Positions 14,647-23,637 of a DNA stretch of 43,454 nt are shown here, piece after piece. A model generated the notes under the pieces. That model saw only the letters and a program-made list of their open reading frames with translations, was not told the DNA's origin and did not search any database. This DNA is from Deltaproteobacteria bacterium ADurb.Bin151 (lineage in GTDB: Bacteria > Desulfobacterota > Syntrophia > Syntrophales > Smithellaceae), in assembly GCA_002070455.1 (NCBI GenBank), contig MWDG01000017.1:1-43454 (forward strand). Reading direction: 5' to 3'. The stretch's first letter is position 1. Each line of letters opens with the position of its first letter. A program made the position numbers and the translations under genes.

Positions 14647-15856
14647 TTCGCCCGGCAGGTTTCGCGGCATAGGGGTTCGGGCACTGCTGGATGGCGGCTT
14701 CAAATCCGCGTATGGATTTGATGATGGTTGCGTCATCCACGCAGAAGGCGATCCGGAAATAGCCGGGGCAGCCGAACCCGCTGCCGGGAACAACAAGAAT
14801 ATGGTGCTTCAGGAGCATCCCGACAAATTCCACATCATCGGGAATCGGACTTTTCACAAACAGATAAAACGCCCCCTGCGGTTTGATAAATTGATAACCG
14901 GCCCGGGCCAGCCCGTCGCAGAGCAGGTCGCGTTTTTTCTGATAGATCTTCACATCCACGGTAATATGCTGAAGATTGGCTACAATCCGCTGCATGAGCG
15001 CCGGCGCGTTGACAAACCCCATAATCCGCGTGCACAGGATCAACGCGGTGACCAGGTCATCGGCCTCATGAATCTTCGGATTTACCGCGATATAGCCGAT
15101 GCGCTCTCCCGGCAATGACAGTGTCTTGGAATAGGAATACGCGATGATGCTGTCATCATATGCCTTGAGCAGGGAGGGCAGAGCGATCCTGTCAAAGAGG
15201 ATTTCCGCGTACGCCTCGTCCGAAATCAGGTAAATGGGTTTTTTGAGCTTTTTCTCCTTTTCTTTCAGTAAACGGACAAGGTCCGCGATATTCCTCTTGC
15301 TGTAAACCCGGCCGGTTGGATTGTTGGGCGAATTGAGGATAACGGCTTTCGTTTTCCGGTTGATGGCTTTGGCAAGCGCTTCCATATCCAGGGAAAAATC
15401 GGGTTTTGTCGGCACATACTTCACAACACCGTTGTAGTTTTCAATGTAAAAGGGATACTCCACAAAGAAAGGCTTGAAAATGATGATTTCGTCGCCCGGA
15501 TCCAGAAGCGACTTTAGAATTACGTTGAGTGCCCCCCCCGCCCCGCAGGACATCACCACGTGATCGGCGCCAATTTTCACCCCGGTCGTCGCGCTGATTT
15601 TTTTTGCCACCGCCTGACGCGTTTCCGGATAGCCCGCGTTTGGCGTATAGCCGTGCTTGAGGAAAATCTCCTGGTCGGCAACTTTGATCAGTTCCCTCTT
15701 GAACTCGCACGGGTGATCCACATTGGGATTTCCCAGGCTGAAATCATACACATTGTCCTTGCCGTGCTTTTGTTTCAGGACATTTCCTTCCTCGAACATT
15801 TTGCGGATCATGGAAGAATGCGAAATGGATGCTTTTATTTTTTTTGATATGCTCAT
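14636..15856 (-). CDS. Class I/II PLP-dependent aminotransferase (AspC-like)
   Basis: 406 residues from the ATG at 15856, which has GGGAGA upstream; a longer reading adds 12 non-conserved residues. Fold-type I features are clear: NSPNNPTG at about 176-183 binds PLP and substrate, SDEAYAE near 213, and the Schiff-base Lys244 sits in SYSKTLSLPGERIGY. It belongs to the broad aspartate/alanine/aromatic aminotransferase family, so its substrate cannot be fixed from sequence. It is co-directional with the phosphatase gene 48 bases upstream and convergent with hrpA, whose 3' end it overlaps. Confidence 0.88.
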   Translation of the reverse strand: MSISKKIKASISHSSMIRKMFEEGNVLKQKHGKDNVYDFSLGNPNVDHPCEFKRELIKVADQEIFLKHGYTPNAGYPETRQAVAKKISATTGVKIGADHVVMSCGAGGALNVILKSLLDPGDEIIIFKPFFVEYPFYIENYNGVVKYVPTKPDFSLDMEALAKAINRKTKAVILNSPNNPTGRVYSKRNIADLVRLLKEKEKKLKKPIYLISDEAYAEILFDRIALPSLLKAYDDSIIAYSYSKTLSLPGERIGYIAVNPKIHEADDLVTALILCTRIMGFVNAPALMQRIVANLQHITVDVKIYQKKRDLLCDGLARAGYQFIKPQGAFYLFVKSPIPDDVEFVGMLLKHHILVVPGSGFGCPGYFRIAFCVDDATIIKSIRGFEAAIQQCPNPYAAKPAGRINK

Positions 15857-15903
15857 GGCATAATCTCCCGGCCAAAGGACTGAAGGCCGCAATCCTTCCG
15901 GCC

Positions 15904-16566
15904 TTAAAAGTTTTCTTTCAGATACCTGGAAATCTCTCCAAAGTCATGAAACGGCCGATAATTTGCTGTCCCCTCTTCTTCGCATGTCTGCAACAGTACG
16001 TCTTTGGCGAAAACCAGGTCGGCGCATCTTGACGGACAGATATCGGAATGCCCATCGCCGATGTAGATGATTTTTTCATACATCAGGCGGTGGTCGTTTA
16101 ATATTTTATTCTTGCAGGTTCCACAGCGGCCGCATAATTCATTGGCCTGCGGAAAACAAAACGTCAGGGAATCGTTGCGGCGGAACTCAACCGTATTGGA
16201 AAAAAACTCGATTTCACCCAGACGGTTCTTTTCCATAATTGCGCGGATGTAAAAATCAAGCCCGTCGGAAACGATCTTCACATCGACACCTTTTTTCTTC
16301 GCCAGACGATAAAACTTCGCAAAAAAGGGATCGATTCTGGAACGTTTTAAAACATACGCACGGAGGCAATCCGCACTCACCGTCATCAGCGGGGCAATTT
16401 TTCGATAGGCCTCACGCGAACCGATACTGGTCTTAACATACTCCCGATCAATCTCATCACTGCTTTTTCGGGTAAACCGGCTCAAGACTGCACTGCCCAC
16501 ATCCACGGGGCATACGGTTCCGTCAAAATCGCTGATGATCAGCGCTTTCTTCTGTTTAAAGAGCAT
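15904..16566 (-). CDS. MtnX-like HAD phosphatase
   Basis: 220 residues of the haloacid dehalogenase superfamily. DFDGT at 13-17 gives the nucleophile D13 and acid D15; KIVSDG near 97-102 and GDGHSD at 170-175 complete the motifs. A CGRCGTC cluster (C145, C148, C151) sits in the place where MtnX proteins have a Cys-rich insertion. MtnX dephosphorylates a methionine-salvage intermediate. No other salvage gene is adjacent, and mtaD is 5 kb away, so a phosphoserine-phosphatase-like role with another substrate is also possible. Confidence 0.72.
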   Translation of the reverse strand: MLFKQKKALIISDFDGTVCPVDVGSAVLSRFTRKSSDEIDREYVKTSIGSREAYRKIAPLMTVSADCLRAYVLKRSRIDPFFAKFYRLAKKKGVDVKIVSDGLDFYIRAIMEKNRLGEIEFFSNTVEFRRNDSLTFCFPQANELCGRCGTCKNKILNDHRLMYEKIIYIGDGHSDICPSRCADLVFAKDVLLQTCEEEGTANYRPFHDFGEISRYLKENF

Positions 16567-16599
16567 GATTGCTTCGGTTTCTTACAGCCTGTTTTCCTT

Positions 16600-16908
16600 T
16601 TAACGTTTACGCCTCATTAACACGTAAACGCCCAACAACACGAGGATGATGGGCAGAATATACTGAGAATACTTATACAGGTCGAATCCATAGAACTCGA
16701 TAAATAAAAAGATTACGCCAACCGTGGCGATAAACCAGCCCTCAATGGCCTTGAATCTATAGATCAGCGTGCTGATACCAATGACAATCAGAAGAACCGG
16801 CCATGTCTGGCCAAAACTGTAACTGGTGGTCTTACTGATGAAGATTAAAACACCTAAAGTAATCAGAATAAGTCCGCCGGTAAGAATGTTTCGCTTTTCA
16901 GTTGGCAT
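16600..16908 (-). CDS. Small membrane protein of the LiaF-TM/DUF5668 type
   Basis: 102 residues with four hydrophobic segments and a short basic C-terminal tail (LMRRKR). The pattern of glycine-rich paired helices matches the DUF5668/LiaF transmembrane domain found in envelope-stress proteins. AAGGAGAG precedes the ATG. It lies downstream of the slipin and NfeD genes on the same strand with a gap of 59 bases and may be part of that membrane-quality unit. No enzymatic motif is present. Confidence 0.65.
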   Translation of the reverse strand: MPTEKRNILTGGLILITLGVLIFISKTTSYSFGQTWPVLLIVIGISTLIYRFKAIEGWFIATVGVIFLFIEFYGFDLYKYSQYILPIILVLLGVYVLMRRKR

Positions 16909-16967
16909 AAATCTCTCCTTCGATTATAATTTTATTTATTGGCGAATGCTAAAAAACGCCATTATCG

Positions 16968-17729
16968 TCATTTTTCCGCTAATTTCATAAACGGCTTAAA
17001 CAGGTCGATCGGTATCGGGAAAACGGTTGTCGAATTGTTTTCCGAGGCGATCTGGTTTAGCGTCTGTAAATAACGCAGCTGCAAAGACATGGGCTGCGTT
17101 TCCATGAGGGCCGCCGCTTCGATCAGTTTCTGGGCTGCCTGGAATTCGCCCTCCGCGTTGATCACCTTCGCTCTTCTCTCTCTTTCCGCTTCCGCCTGCT
17201 TGGCCATTGCCCGCTTCATTTCCTCGGGCAAATCGATATGTTTGACTTCCACCAGGGACACTTTAATGCCCCAGGGGTCGGTGCTGCGATCCAGAATTTC
17301 CTGGATATTCAGATTGATCTTTTCACGCTCCGAAAGGATTTCATCCAGTTCCACCTGTCCGCAAACGCTTCGAAGCGTCGTCTGCGCCAGCTGCGAGGTT
17401 GCAAAAAGATAATTTTCTACGTTCACCACGGCGGCATTGGCATCCAGGACCCTGAAATAAACGACCGCGTTAACCTTGATCGATACGTTGTCCTTGGTAA
17501 TGACATCCTGGGGGGGCACATCCATTGTGATGGTACGCATGTCGATTCTGACAATCTTATCAATGCCCGGAATAATAATGATCAGGCCCGGCCCTTTGAG
17601 GTTACGAATTCTGCCCAGCCGAAACAAAACCGCGCGTTCGTATTCATTGAGCACCTTGATTGCGGATGCCAGAAACATGACCGCCAATACGACAATGACC
17701 AGTAGGGGTAAAGGTAAAGTTCCCATCAT
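16968..17729 (-). CDS. Slipin (SPFH/stomatin-family) membrane scaffold
   Basis: About 253 residues: an N-terminal membrane segment (residues 1-22), then an SPFH domain with [13 protein letters not shown] and [20 protein letters not shown], then a short Glu/Ala-rich coiled coil ([15 protein letters not shown]). Slipins pair with NfeD-type membrane proteases, and here the NfeD gene ends 15 bases upstream. It probably forms oligomeric membrane microdomains. AAGGAGG precedes tandem ATG codons; I take the first. Confidence 0.9.
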   Translation of the reverse strand: MMGTLPLPLLVIVVLAVMFLASAIKVLNEYERAVLFRLGRIRNLKGPGLIIIIPGIDKIVRIDMRTITMDVPPQDVITKDNVSIKVNAVVYFRVLDANAAVVNVENYLFATSQLAQTTLRSVCGQVELDEILSEREKINLNIQEILDRSTDPWGIKVSLVEVKHIDLPEEMKRAMAKQAEAERERRAKVINAEGEFQAAQKLIEAAALMETQPMSLQLRYLQTLNQIASENNSTTVFPIPIDLFKPFMKLAEK

Positions 17730-17744
17730 CACTCCTCCTTGATA

Positions 17745-19058
17745 TCAATTATTTTTTTCTTTTTTTGTTTCTTCAACAGTCAGTTTCAGGCCGGACACGG
17801 CCCGGATTTTTACTTTCGCTCCCCGGGGAATGAACTGATCACTCTGCGCCGTCCAGTATTCTCCCTGAAAAAACACTTTGCCTTCACCATTAATGTCCGT
17901 TACGGCTTCTCCCTGCGCCTCGATCATTGATTCCGTTCCTGAATAATGTTTCCTCATCTGCGCCTTGACCGCAAGCCAGATAACCACAATAAAAAAACCG
18001 GATGCGACCAGGACCGCGGGTACCAGAACCTGAAGAGACAATCTCAGCGCAGGCTCCGGTGTTTCAAAAAGAAGGAAGGACCCCAGCGCCAGCGATATCA
18101 CCCCGCCGACCGTCAGCATGCCATGGCTCATAATCTTGATCTCCGCGATAAATAAGATAATACTGAACACAATCAGCAGTATGCCTGTGTAGTTCACCGG
18201 CAGCGTAGACAGGCCGAAAAACGCCAGTAAAAGCGATATGCCGCCAATTACACCGGGCAAGATTGCACCTGGCGTGGAAAACTCGAAATACAGGCCCGCA
18301 AGGCCGATCAGCAGGAGAAGATAAGCGATATTGGGATTGGAAATCGCCGACAGAATCCCCTGACGCGTCCCCATCTTTTTACTTTGCGTCACGGCATTGG
18401 CAGCAGATATTTTTCTTGTTTTACCGGAAACAGTGACTTCCCTCTGATCAATCGCGGCGAGCAATTTCTCAATATCCGGGGCCACAATGTCAATAACTTT
18501 CAGTTTCAGGGCTTCGTCCGCTGTAATGGATTCGCTTTTGCGCACGGCTTTTTCGACCCATTCCTCGCTCCGCCCGCGGATTTTGGCAATGCTACGCGCA
18601 TAAGCCGCTGCATCATTTTCCACTTTCTTGGACATGTTCTTGTCCATCTCGGCCGGGCCGCCGATTCCAATAGCCACGGGATGAGCGGCCCCGATGTTGG
18701 TGCCGGGCGCCATGGCGGCAATATGGGCGGCCTGCGCGATGATCACACCTGCAGAAGCGGCGCGGGCACCTGAAGGGTAAACATAAACAATAACCGGCAG
18801 CGGCGCATTCAGAATGCTTTTGGCGATATCCCGCATGGCCGTGTCCAGCCCCCCGGGAGTGTCCATTAAAATGATCAGGCCTTCCGCACCTGCCTGCTTC
18901 GCATCTTCCAGACGTTCGGCCACATATTTTGCCGAAGGGGCAGTGATGACGCCATCGAGGTTCATAATATGAAATACAGGTTTCTGATCCTGCGCGTAGG
19001 CGGCGCTGACCGCCGCTATAAAAACCAGCAGCGTTGTGAGGAATATTTTTTTTAACAT
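17745..19058 (-). CDS. nfeD: NfeD-family membrane serine protease
   Basis: 437 residues: a signal peptide (1-22, ending AYAQ), a ClpP-like protease domain, four to five membrane helices, and a C-terminal OB-fold (NfeD) domain. Catalytic Ser102 lies in GARAASAG and the Lys general base is probably K144 or K145 (NMSKK). This Ser/Lys pair is characteristic of the stomatin-specific proteases. The partner slipin is the next gene. I used the ATG at 19058, which starts the signal peptide and has AGGTG upstream. Upstream reading frames overlap the glycosylase gene. Confidence 0.9.
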   Translation of the reverse strand: MLKKIFLTTLLVFIAAVSAAYAQDQKPVFHIMNLDGVITAPSAKYVAERLEDAKQAGAEGLIILMDTPGGLDTAMRDIAKSILNAPLPVIVYVYPSGARAASAGVIIAQAAHIAAMAPGTNIGAAHPVAIGIGGPAEMDKNMSKKVENDAAAYARSIAKIRGRSEEWVEKAVRKSESITADEALKLKVIDIVAPDIEKLLAAIDQREVTVSGKTRKISAANAVTQSKKMGTRQGILSAISNPNIAYLLLLIGLAGLYFEFSTPGAILPGVIGGISLLLAFFGLSTLPVNYTGILLIVFSIILFIAEIKIMSHGMLTVGGVISLALGSFLLFETPEPALRLSLQVLVPAVLVASGFFIVVIWLAVKAQMRKHYSGTESMIEAQGEAVTDINGEGKVFFQGEYWTAQSDQFIPRGAKVKIRAVSGLKLTVEETKKEKNN

Positions 19059-19078
19059 GATGGCACCTGTTATCGATC

Positions 19079-19813
19079 TCATGAGGCTCTGCCAGGGTCT
19101 ATTTCCTTCATGATCATCTGGACATCTTCCCACACCTGCTTTTTGGCATGCGGGTTTCGTAAAAGATATGCCGGATGATAGGTCGGCATGAGTTTGATTC
19201 CTTCGTAATCATAAAAACGGCCGCGCAGCGCGGTAATCGGGGTTTCCGTCTTCAAAAGCGTCTGCGCCGCAAATTTGCCCAAGGCGCATATCACACCGGG
19301 GCGGATTAACTGCAACTGTTTTTTTAAAAACGGCTCGCATTTACCTATTTCTTCAGGCAATGGATTACGATTGCCCGGTGGCCGGCATTTGAGAATATTG
19401 CAGATATAAACGTCTTTACGCGCCAGTTTCATTCCTTTCACAATAATGTCCGTCAGCAATTGTCCCGCCCGACCCACAAAAGGCAAACCCTGCTCGTCTT
19501 CATCCGCTCCCGGCGCTTCTCCCACAAAAACAATCCTTGCCGAAGGATTACCGTCTCCGAAGACCACATTTTTTCTTTGTCCGGACAATGAACACCGCTC
19601 GCAGCTCAATACCTCCTGTGCAAGCGCATCCAGTTGCCCGGCTGGATTCACGTCCGCCGCCTGATGATTCTTTCGTTTCACCTCCGGTTTTCTCCAGTCC
19701 ACTGCAACATAAAGATTTTCCGCATTCAGAACCTGCCCTTTCACAGATTTCACCAGGGAGAGCATTTCTTTTCTTATCTGATCAGGTGATCCGGACGACA
19801 GGGTTTCGGTCAT
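19079..19813 (-). CDS. Family 4 uracil-DNA glycosylase (iron-sulfur)
   Basis: 244 residues. It removes uracil from DNA, the first step of base-excision repair. Four Cys for a [4Fe-4S] cluster are present in the family spacing, C71, C74, C143 and C159, the last pair 16 residues apart. Motifs [17 protein letters not shown] and the C-terminal [13 protein letters not shown] segment ([11 protein letters not shown]) are typical. The first 60 residues are an extra, poorly conserved N-terminus. The ATG overlaps the TGA of coaBC (ATGA), so I prefer this start over a TTG four codons upstream. Confidence 0.92.
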   Translation of the reverse strand: MTETLSSGSPDQIRKEMLSLVKSVKGQVLNAENLYVAVDWRKPEVKRKNHQAADVNPAGQLDALAQEVLSCERCSLSGQRKNVVFGDGNPSARIVFVGEAPGADEDEQGLPFVGRAGQLLTDIIVKGMKLARKDVYICNILKCRPPGNRNPLPEEIGKCEPFLKKQLQLIRPGVICALGKFAAQTLLKTETPITALRGRFYDYEGIKLMPTYHPAYLLRNPHAKKQVWEDVQMIMKEIDPGRAS

Positions 19814-21024
19814 GGCTTCACGCAAAGGCCTTTCTTTTTGCTCAACATCTTAACGTGATCCAGAATTTTGTGCGCGGCGTCTATTTTAGTCATTTTTTCC
19901 AGGGCAATCGTTTTGCCGTTGCGGTCAATAATAGTGATAATGTTAGTGTCCGTTTCAAATCCCGCTCCCTTTTCCCGCAGACTGTTGGCCACAATCATGT
20001 CCATGTTCTTTTTGAGAAGCTTCTGCCGCGCGTTGGCAAGCAGGTCCTGCGTTTCCATGGCAAAGCCCACCAGGATGCCTTTTCTTTTTTTTGCGCTGAT
20101 CGCGGCGATAATGTCCGGATTGCGTGTCAGTTCAATTCCGGGAATGCCCCTGTCCTTTTTTATTTTTTCCCGAGCCTCTGTTTTCGGCCGGTAGTCCGCC
20201 ACGGCCGCGGCCTTGATGATCACCGTCGCCTTTTCATAATGTTCCATGACCGCACGGTACATTTCCAGCGCCGTTCGCACGTAAATGATCTGATCCGCCT
20301 CAGGGGGTGGAATTTTTGTCGGCCCGCTGATCAGCGTAACTTTTGCTCCGCGCTGATGCGCCGCCCGGGCAATTGCGTATCCCATTTTCCCCGACGAACG
20401 GTTCGTGATGAAGCGCACCGGATCCAGTGGCTCTTCCGTGGGACCGGCTGTGACCAGGACCCTTTCACCGGAAAAATCTTTTGGTGCCAGAAGAAACTCC
20501 ACCGCCTGCAGAATTTTAGAAATTTCCGGGAGACGGCCCGAGCCGGATGTTTTGCAGGCAAGTTCGCCCACACCGCTGTCCATCACCATGTAGCCCATTT
20601 TTTTCAGCTTGAAAATATTGTTCTGAACGATGGGATTGGCAAGCATTTTGTCGTTCATGGCCGGACAGATCAGAGCTGGTTTGTTCTGCGCCATCACAGT
20701 GGTGGTCAGAAGATCATCGGCGATTCCGGACGCTATTTTACCGATCACGTTTCCAGTTGCCGGCGCAATGACAAAGACATCTACAAAATCAGCCAGTGCA
20801 ATATGGGCCATGTCATACTGGTCGGTCGGGGCAAACATGTCTGTATAAACCGGCCCCTGTGAAAGGGTCTGCATGGTCAGCGGCGTTATAAATTCCATCG
20901 CGCTATTCGTCATGATGACGCGCACCTGCGCACCTGCCCGAATGAGGGCACGGGTTAATTCCGCCGCTTTGTATGCGGCAATCCCGCCGGTGATTCCCAG
21001 AACAATTTTTTTATTTTCCAGCAT
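19810..21024 (-). CDS. coaBC: Bifunctional phosphopantothenoylcysteine synthetase/decarboxylase
   Basis: 404 residues carrying two steps of coenzyme A synthesis. The N-terminal CoaC flavoprotein half has GITGGIAAYKA, a PAMN substrate clamp (CPAMNDKM) and a catalytic Cys region (GELACKTSGSGR). The C-terminal CoaB half begins near residue 185 with VTAGPTEEPLDPVRFITNRSSGKMG and ends with VANSLREKGAGFETDTN. All expected signatures are present at normal length. It is the first gene of a chain continuing through the glycosylase, NfeD and slipin, with short gaps or overlaps. Confidence 0.95.
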   Translation of the reverse strand: MLENKKIVLGITGGIAAYKAAELTRALIRAGAQVRVIMTNSAMEFITPLTMQTLSQGPVYTDMFAPTDQYDMAHIALADFVDVFVIAPATGNVIGKIASGIADDLLTTTVMAQNKPALICPAMNDKMLANPIVQNNIFKLKKMGYMVMDSGVGELACKTSGSGRLPEISKILQAVEFLLAPKDFSGERVLVTAGPTEEPLDPVRFITNRSSGKMGYAIARAAHQRGAKVTLISGPTKIPPPEADQIIYVRTALEMYRAVMEHYEKATVIIKAAAVADYRPKTEAREKIKKDRGIPGIELTRNPDIIAAISAKKRKGILVGFAMETQDLLANARQKLLKKNMDMIVANSLREKGAGFETDTNIITIIDRNGKTIALEKMTKIDAAHKILDHVKMLSKKKGLCVKP

Positions 21025-21269
21025 AAGGTTATCACTTCATTATTTTTTTAGAATATAACAGTGTTTCTTAACAAGATCAAGGTATAAAGTCTTTTGGCAT
21101 CCGCGATTACACTGGTAAATGTTTCTTCCGGGTTTTGTGCGATAATCGTTTGTCCGCCCGCTGATCTGAATGGTTTCGGAAATGAGAAAATAATATTTTT
21201 ACTTGCAAAGAGCGTGGAAAGCCATTATGAAACCGTCACATAATTCACGCACAAATCAAGGAGATGCAA

Positions 21270-22595
21270 ATGAAAAAAACAGGCACTTACATCATGATTG
21301 CCATAATAATCCTGCTGGCCGGTACGGCAGGCTGGCTTTATTTCGCCAACTATCTCGATGGAAAAAAGCCAACCATAACCTTGAGCAGGAACATCGTTGC
21401 TATCGGGAAACAGCAGAACATCGGCATTACTTTTTCAGATGATGGCGGCGGCCTTTCCCTCCTGAAGGTGGAGATTATCCAGGATAGTCAATCGCGAGTG
21501 TTAGCCCAGGAGATGATTCCTGCCAAAGGAATCAAACAGAAAATTGTCAATCTCAAGGCTGACACGGAATCCCTCAAACTGAAAAACGGTCCGGCTGTTC
21601 TCCGCGTGACCGCCGATGACTTTTCTCTTTTCAATAATGAAACCACCCTCGACGTTCCGGTCACGATTGATACAATCCCCCCGCAAATCTCGATTCTCAA
21701 TCCCGTCAATTACCTCAACCAGGGCGGCACAGGATTCATCGCTTACCGGATTTCCAAGCGGGCTTCATCGACAGGCGTTTATGTGGACGATCAATTCGCC
21801 CCAGGTTATACAATCCCAATGACCAATGGAGCGATGTCCGTAACCTATTTCGCCGTTCCGCTGGATGCTTCCAACCAAAAATCGAGAATCTATGTCTTTG
21901 CCAGCGATGAGGCGGGCAATGTATCAAAAATTTCTCTGCCCTGCACGATCAAGCCGAAGAAATTCCGCTCCGACAGCGTAAATCTCAGCAATACTTTTCT
22001 GCAGAAGATTGTACCCGAATTTCAATCAGCGATACCCGAATTGCAGGGAAAAACTTCGGAAGAAGTCTTCACACATATAAACACGACCCTGAGGAAGCAA
22101 AATGATAAAACCATTCAGGAACTCTGCAGAAAATCGGTCAACAAACAAATGTGGGAAGGAACCTTCGCACGGATGAACAACGCCGCTCCCATGGCCCTGT
22201 TCGGAGATCAACGGACCTATATGTATGATGGTAAGTCCCTTGGCAATTCCATTCATCTGGGCATTGACCTTGCTTCGACCGTCCATGCGCCCATTGAAGC
22301 GGCCAATAACGGAATGGTTGTTTTTGCCGGTCCCCTCGGAATTTACGGAAATGCCGTCATGATCGATCACGGGATGGGATTGCTCAGCCTGTACGGGCAT
22401 CTTTCCGCTATTGAAACCACTGTTGGAAAAACCGTCAGAAAATCTGAAAAAATCGGTCTCTCCGGTGCGACCGGCCTGGCCGGCGGTGACCATCTGCACT
22501 TCAGCATTCTGGTCAACGGACAGTTTGTCAATCCCCAGGAATGGTGGGATCCCCACTGGATTGAAGACAATGTCATGAAAAAGATGACGATTTAA
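21270..22595 (+). CDS. M23-family (LytM-type) peptidoglycan endopeptidase
   Basis: 441 residues: an N-terminal membrane anchor (residues 8-25), an Ig-like beta domain region, and a C-terminal LytM domain. Zinc ligands are H329 and D333 (HLGID) and H410 of the HLH motif (408-410), with the catalytic His in YGHL near 377. All are intact, so active cleavage of peptide crosslinks is likely rather than activator-only function. The inner ATG is preferred because AAGGAG lies six bases ahead of it. It is monocistronic, divergent from coaBC and convergent with rapZ, with a strong terminator after it. Confidence 0.9.
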   Translation: MKKTGTYIMIAIIILLAGTAGWLYFANYLDGKKPTITLSRNIVAIGKQQNIGITFSDDGGGLSLLKVEIIQDSQSRVLAQEMIPAKGIKQKIVNLKADTESLKLKNGPAVLRVTADDFSLFNNETTLDVPVTIDTIPPQISILNPVNYLNQGGTGFIAYRISKRASSTGVYVDDQFAPGYTIPMTNGAMSVTYFAVPLDASNQKSRIYVFASDEAGNVSKISLPCTIKPKKFRSDSVNLSNTFLQKIVPEFQSAIPELQGKTSEEVFTHINTTLRKQNDKTIQELCRKSVNKQMWEGTFARMNNAAPMALFGDQRTYMYDGKSLGNSIHLGIDLASTVHAPIEAANNGMVVFAGPLGIYGNAVMIDHGMGLLSLYGHLSAIETTVGKTVRKSEKIGLSGATGLAGGDHLHFSILVNGQFVNPQEWWDPHWIEDNVMKKMTI

Positions 22596-22604
22596 AAAAA
22601 GATA

Positions 22605-22770
22605 GGTTAAAGGCCCAAGGTAAAAGGAACAAGGTTCAAGGTTGAAAGAAAAGCCCGGTGGGTTAACCCACCCGGGCTTTTTCATCTTCTTAAGAAAACA
22701 AGCGAATTTTACGCTTAGGTCTTTAACCTTTTACCTTGAGCCTTAATCCTTGGTCCTTGTACCTGGGTCC
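22605..22770. repeat. Inverted AAGG/CCTT-rich repeats around the terminator
   Basis: At about 22606-22645 the plus strand has tandem AAGG-type units (AAGGCCCAAGGTAAAAGG and similar). At about 22720-22765 the complementary CCTT-type units appear. The two blocks flank the terminator and could pair over a long loop. Such blocks are often dispersed intergenic repeats. Confidence 0.5.
22650..22682. terminator. Bidirectional terminator between M23 and rapZ genes
   Basis: A near-perfect palindrome (AAAGCCCGG-TGGGTT and its complement, with one extra G) is followed by T's on the plus strand and preceded by A's that become U's on the minus strand. It can end both convergent transcripts. Confidence 0.85.
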
Positions 22771-23637
22771 TTAGCTTTTATTGATATCGCGGTGGGAGGT
22801 GTGCACCAGGTATTTTAACGCTTGGAAGTGAGAACTGAACTGGTTGGCCATGACCACTGAACGATGCTTGCCGCCGGTGCACCCGAAACCGATATTGAGG
22901 CGGGCCTTTCCTTCTTTTTCATAAAGAGGAATCAGGAAATTCAACATGTCAATTGATTTCTTCAGAAATTTTTTGCTTGCCGCGTTGTCGAGAACATATT
23001 TTTGAACCGCCGGATTATGTCCGTTATGATTTTTCAATGATTCGACAAAATAAGGATTGGGCAGGAATCTCACGTCGATCACCAGATCAGCGTCAGCCGG
23101 CAATCCGTAGCGGTAGCCGAAAGACACCACGTTGATGATCATTCTCTTTTTCCTCGATGACGGCAGGAATTTTCTCTGGACGATATCTTTGAGCTGATGA
23201 ACATTGATGGTGGTTGTATCGATGATCGTATCGGCCATCTGTCTCAGCGACGACATTTTATCCACTTCCGTCTGAATCCCCTCCGCGATCGATCCGGTCG
23301 GAGAGAGCGGATGGATTCGTCTGGTCACACTGTACCTGAGCAGCAGGGACTCTTCGCTGGCCTCCAGGAAAAGAATCTCAATTTTATATCCCTTTTTCTT
23401 CAGTCTCTCAAAAACAAGTTCGTATCTTTCCGTGAAATTCTTCTCCCGCAAATCCATGACCATGGCCACCCGTTTAATTTCCGGTGACGACTGAAGGGTC
23501 ATGGCAATGAATTTCGGCAGCAATATGACGGGGAGGTTGTCAATGCAGAAAAACCCGATATCTTCAAGCGCTTGGAGAGCCGTACTCTTGCCGGATCCGG
23601 ACAGGCCTGTGATGATGACAACATGGATATTTTTCAA
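22771..23637 (-). CDS. rapZ: RNase adapter/nucleotide-binding protein RapZ (YvcJ family)
   Basis: 288 residues, normal length. The P-loop [10 protein letters not shown] is at residues 11-20, a Walker-B-like region near MVMDLR follows, and the C-terminal domain carries the conserved [12 protein letters not shown] signature near residue 260. In E. coli RapZ delivers a small RNA to RNase E and controls glucosamine-6-phosphate synthase. In other lineages its targets are unknown. It is the last gene of the rpoN-hpf-ptsN-hprK-rapZ chain, directly adjacent to hprK. The expected EIIA-Man/HPr/enzyme I genes do not follow. Confidence 0.93.
   Translation of the reverse strand: MKNIHVVIITGLSGSGKSTALQALEDIGFFCIDNLPVILLPKFIAMTLQSSPEIKRVAMVMDLREKNFTERYELVFERLKKKGYKIEILFLEASEESLLLRYSVTRRIHPLSPTGSIAEGIQTEVDKMSSLRQMADTIIDTTTINVHQLKDIVQRKFLPSSRKKRMIINVVSFGYRYGLPADADLVIDVRFLPNPYFVESLKNHNGHNPAVQKYVLDNAASKKFLKKSIDMLNFLIPLYEKEGKARLNIGFGCTGGKHRSVVMANQFSSHFQALKYLVHTSHRDINKS

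Noticed and set aside
12019..14796. Long minus-strand open frames (12019-12852, 13042-13434 and 13951-14796)
   Set aside because: All are shadows inside hrpA. They have no motif, and their composition is that of reverse-complemented coding sequence.
19537..20862. A 441-codon open frame on the plus strand
   Set aside because: It lies antisense to coaBC and the glycosylase gene, whose conserved motifs are unmistakable. Its own translation is Arg/His/Phe rich without any domain.
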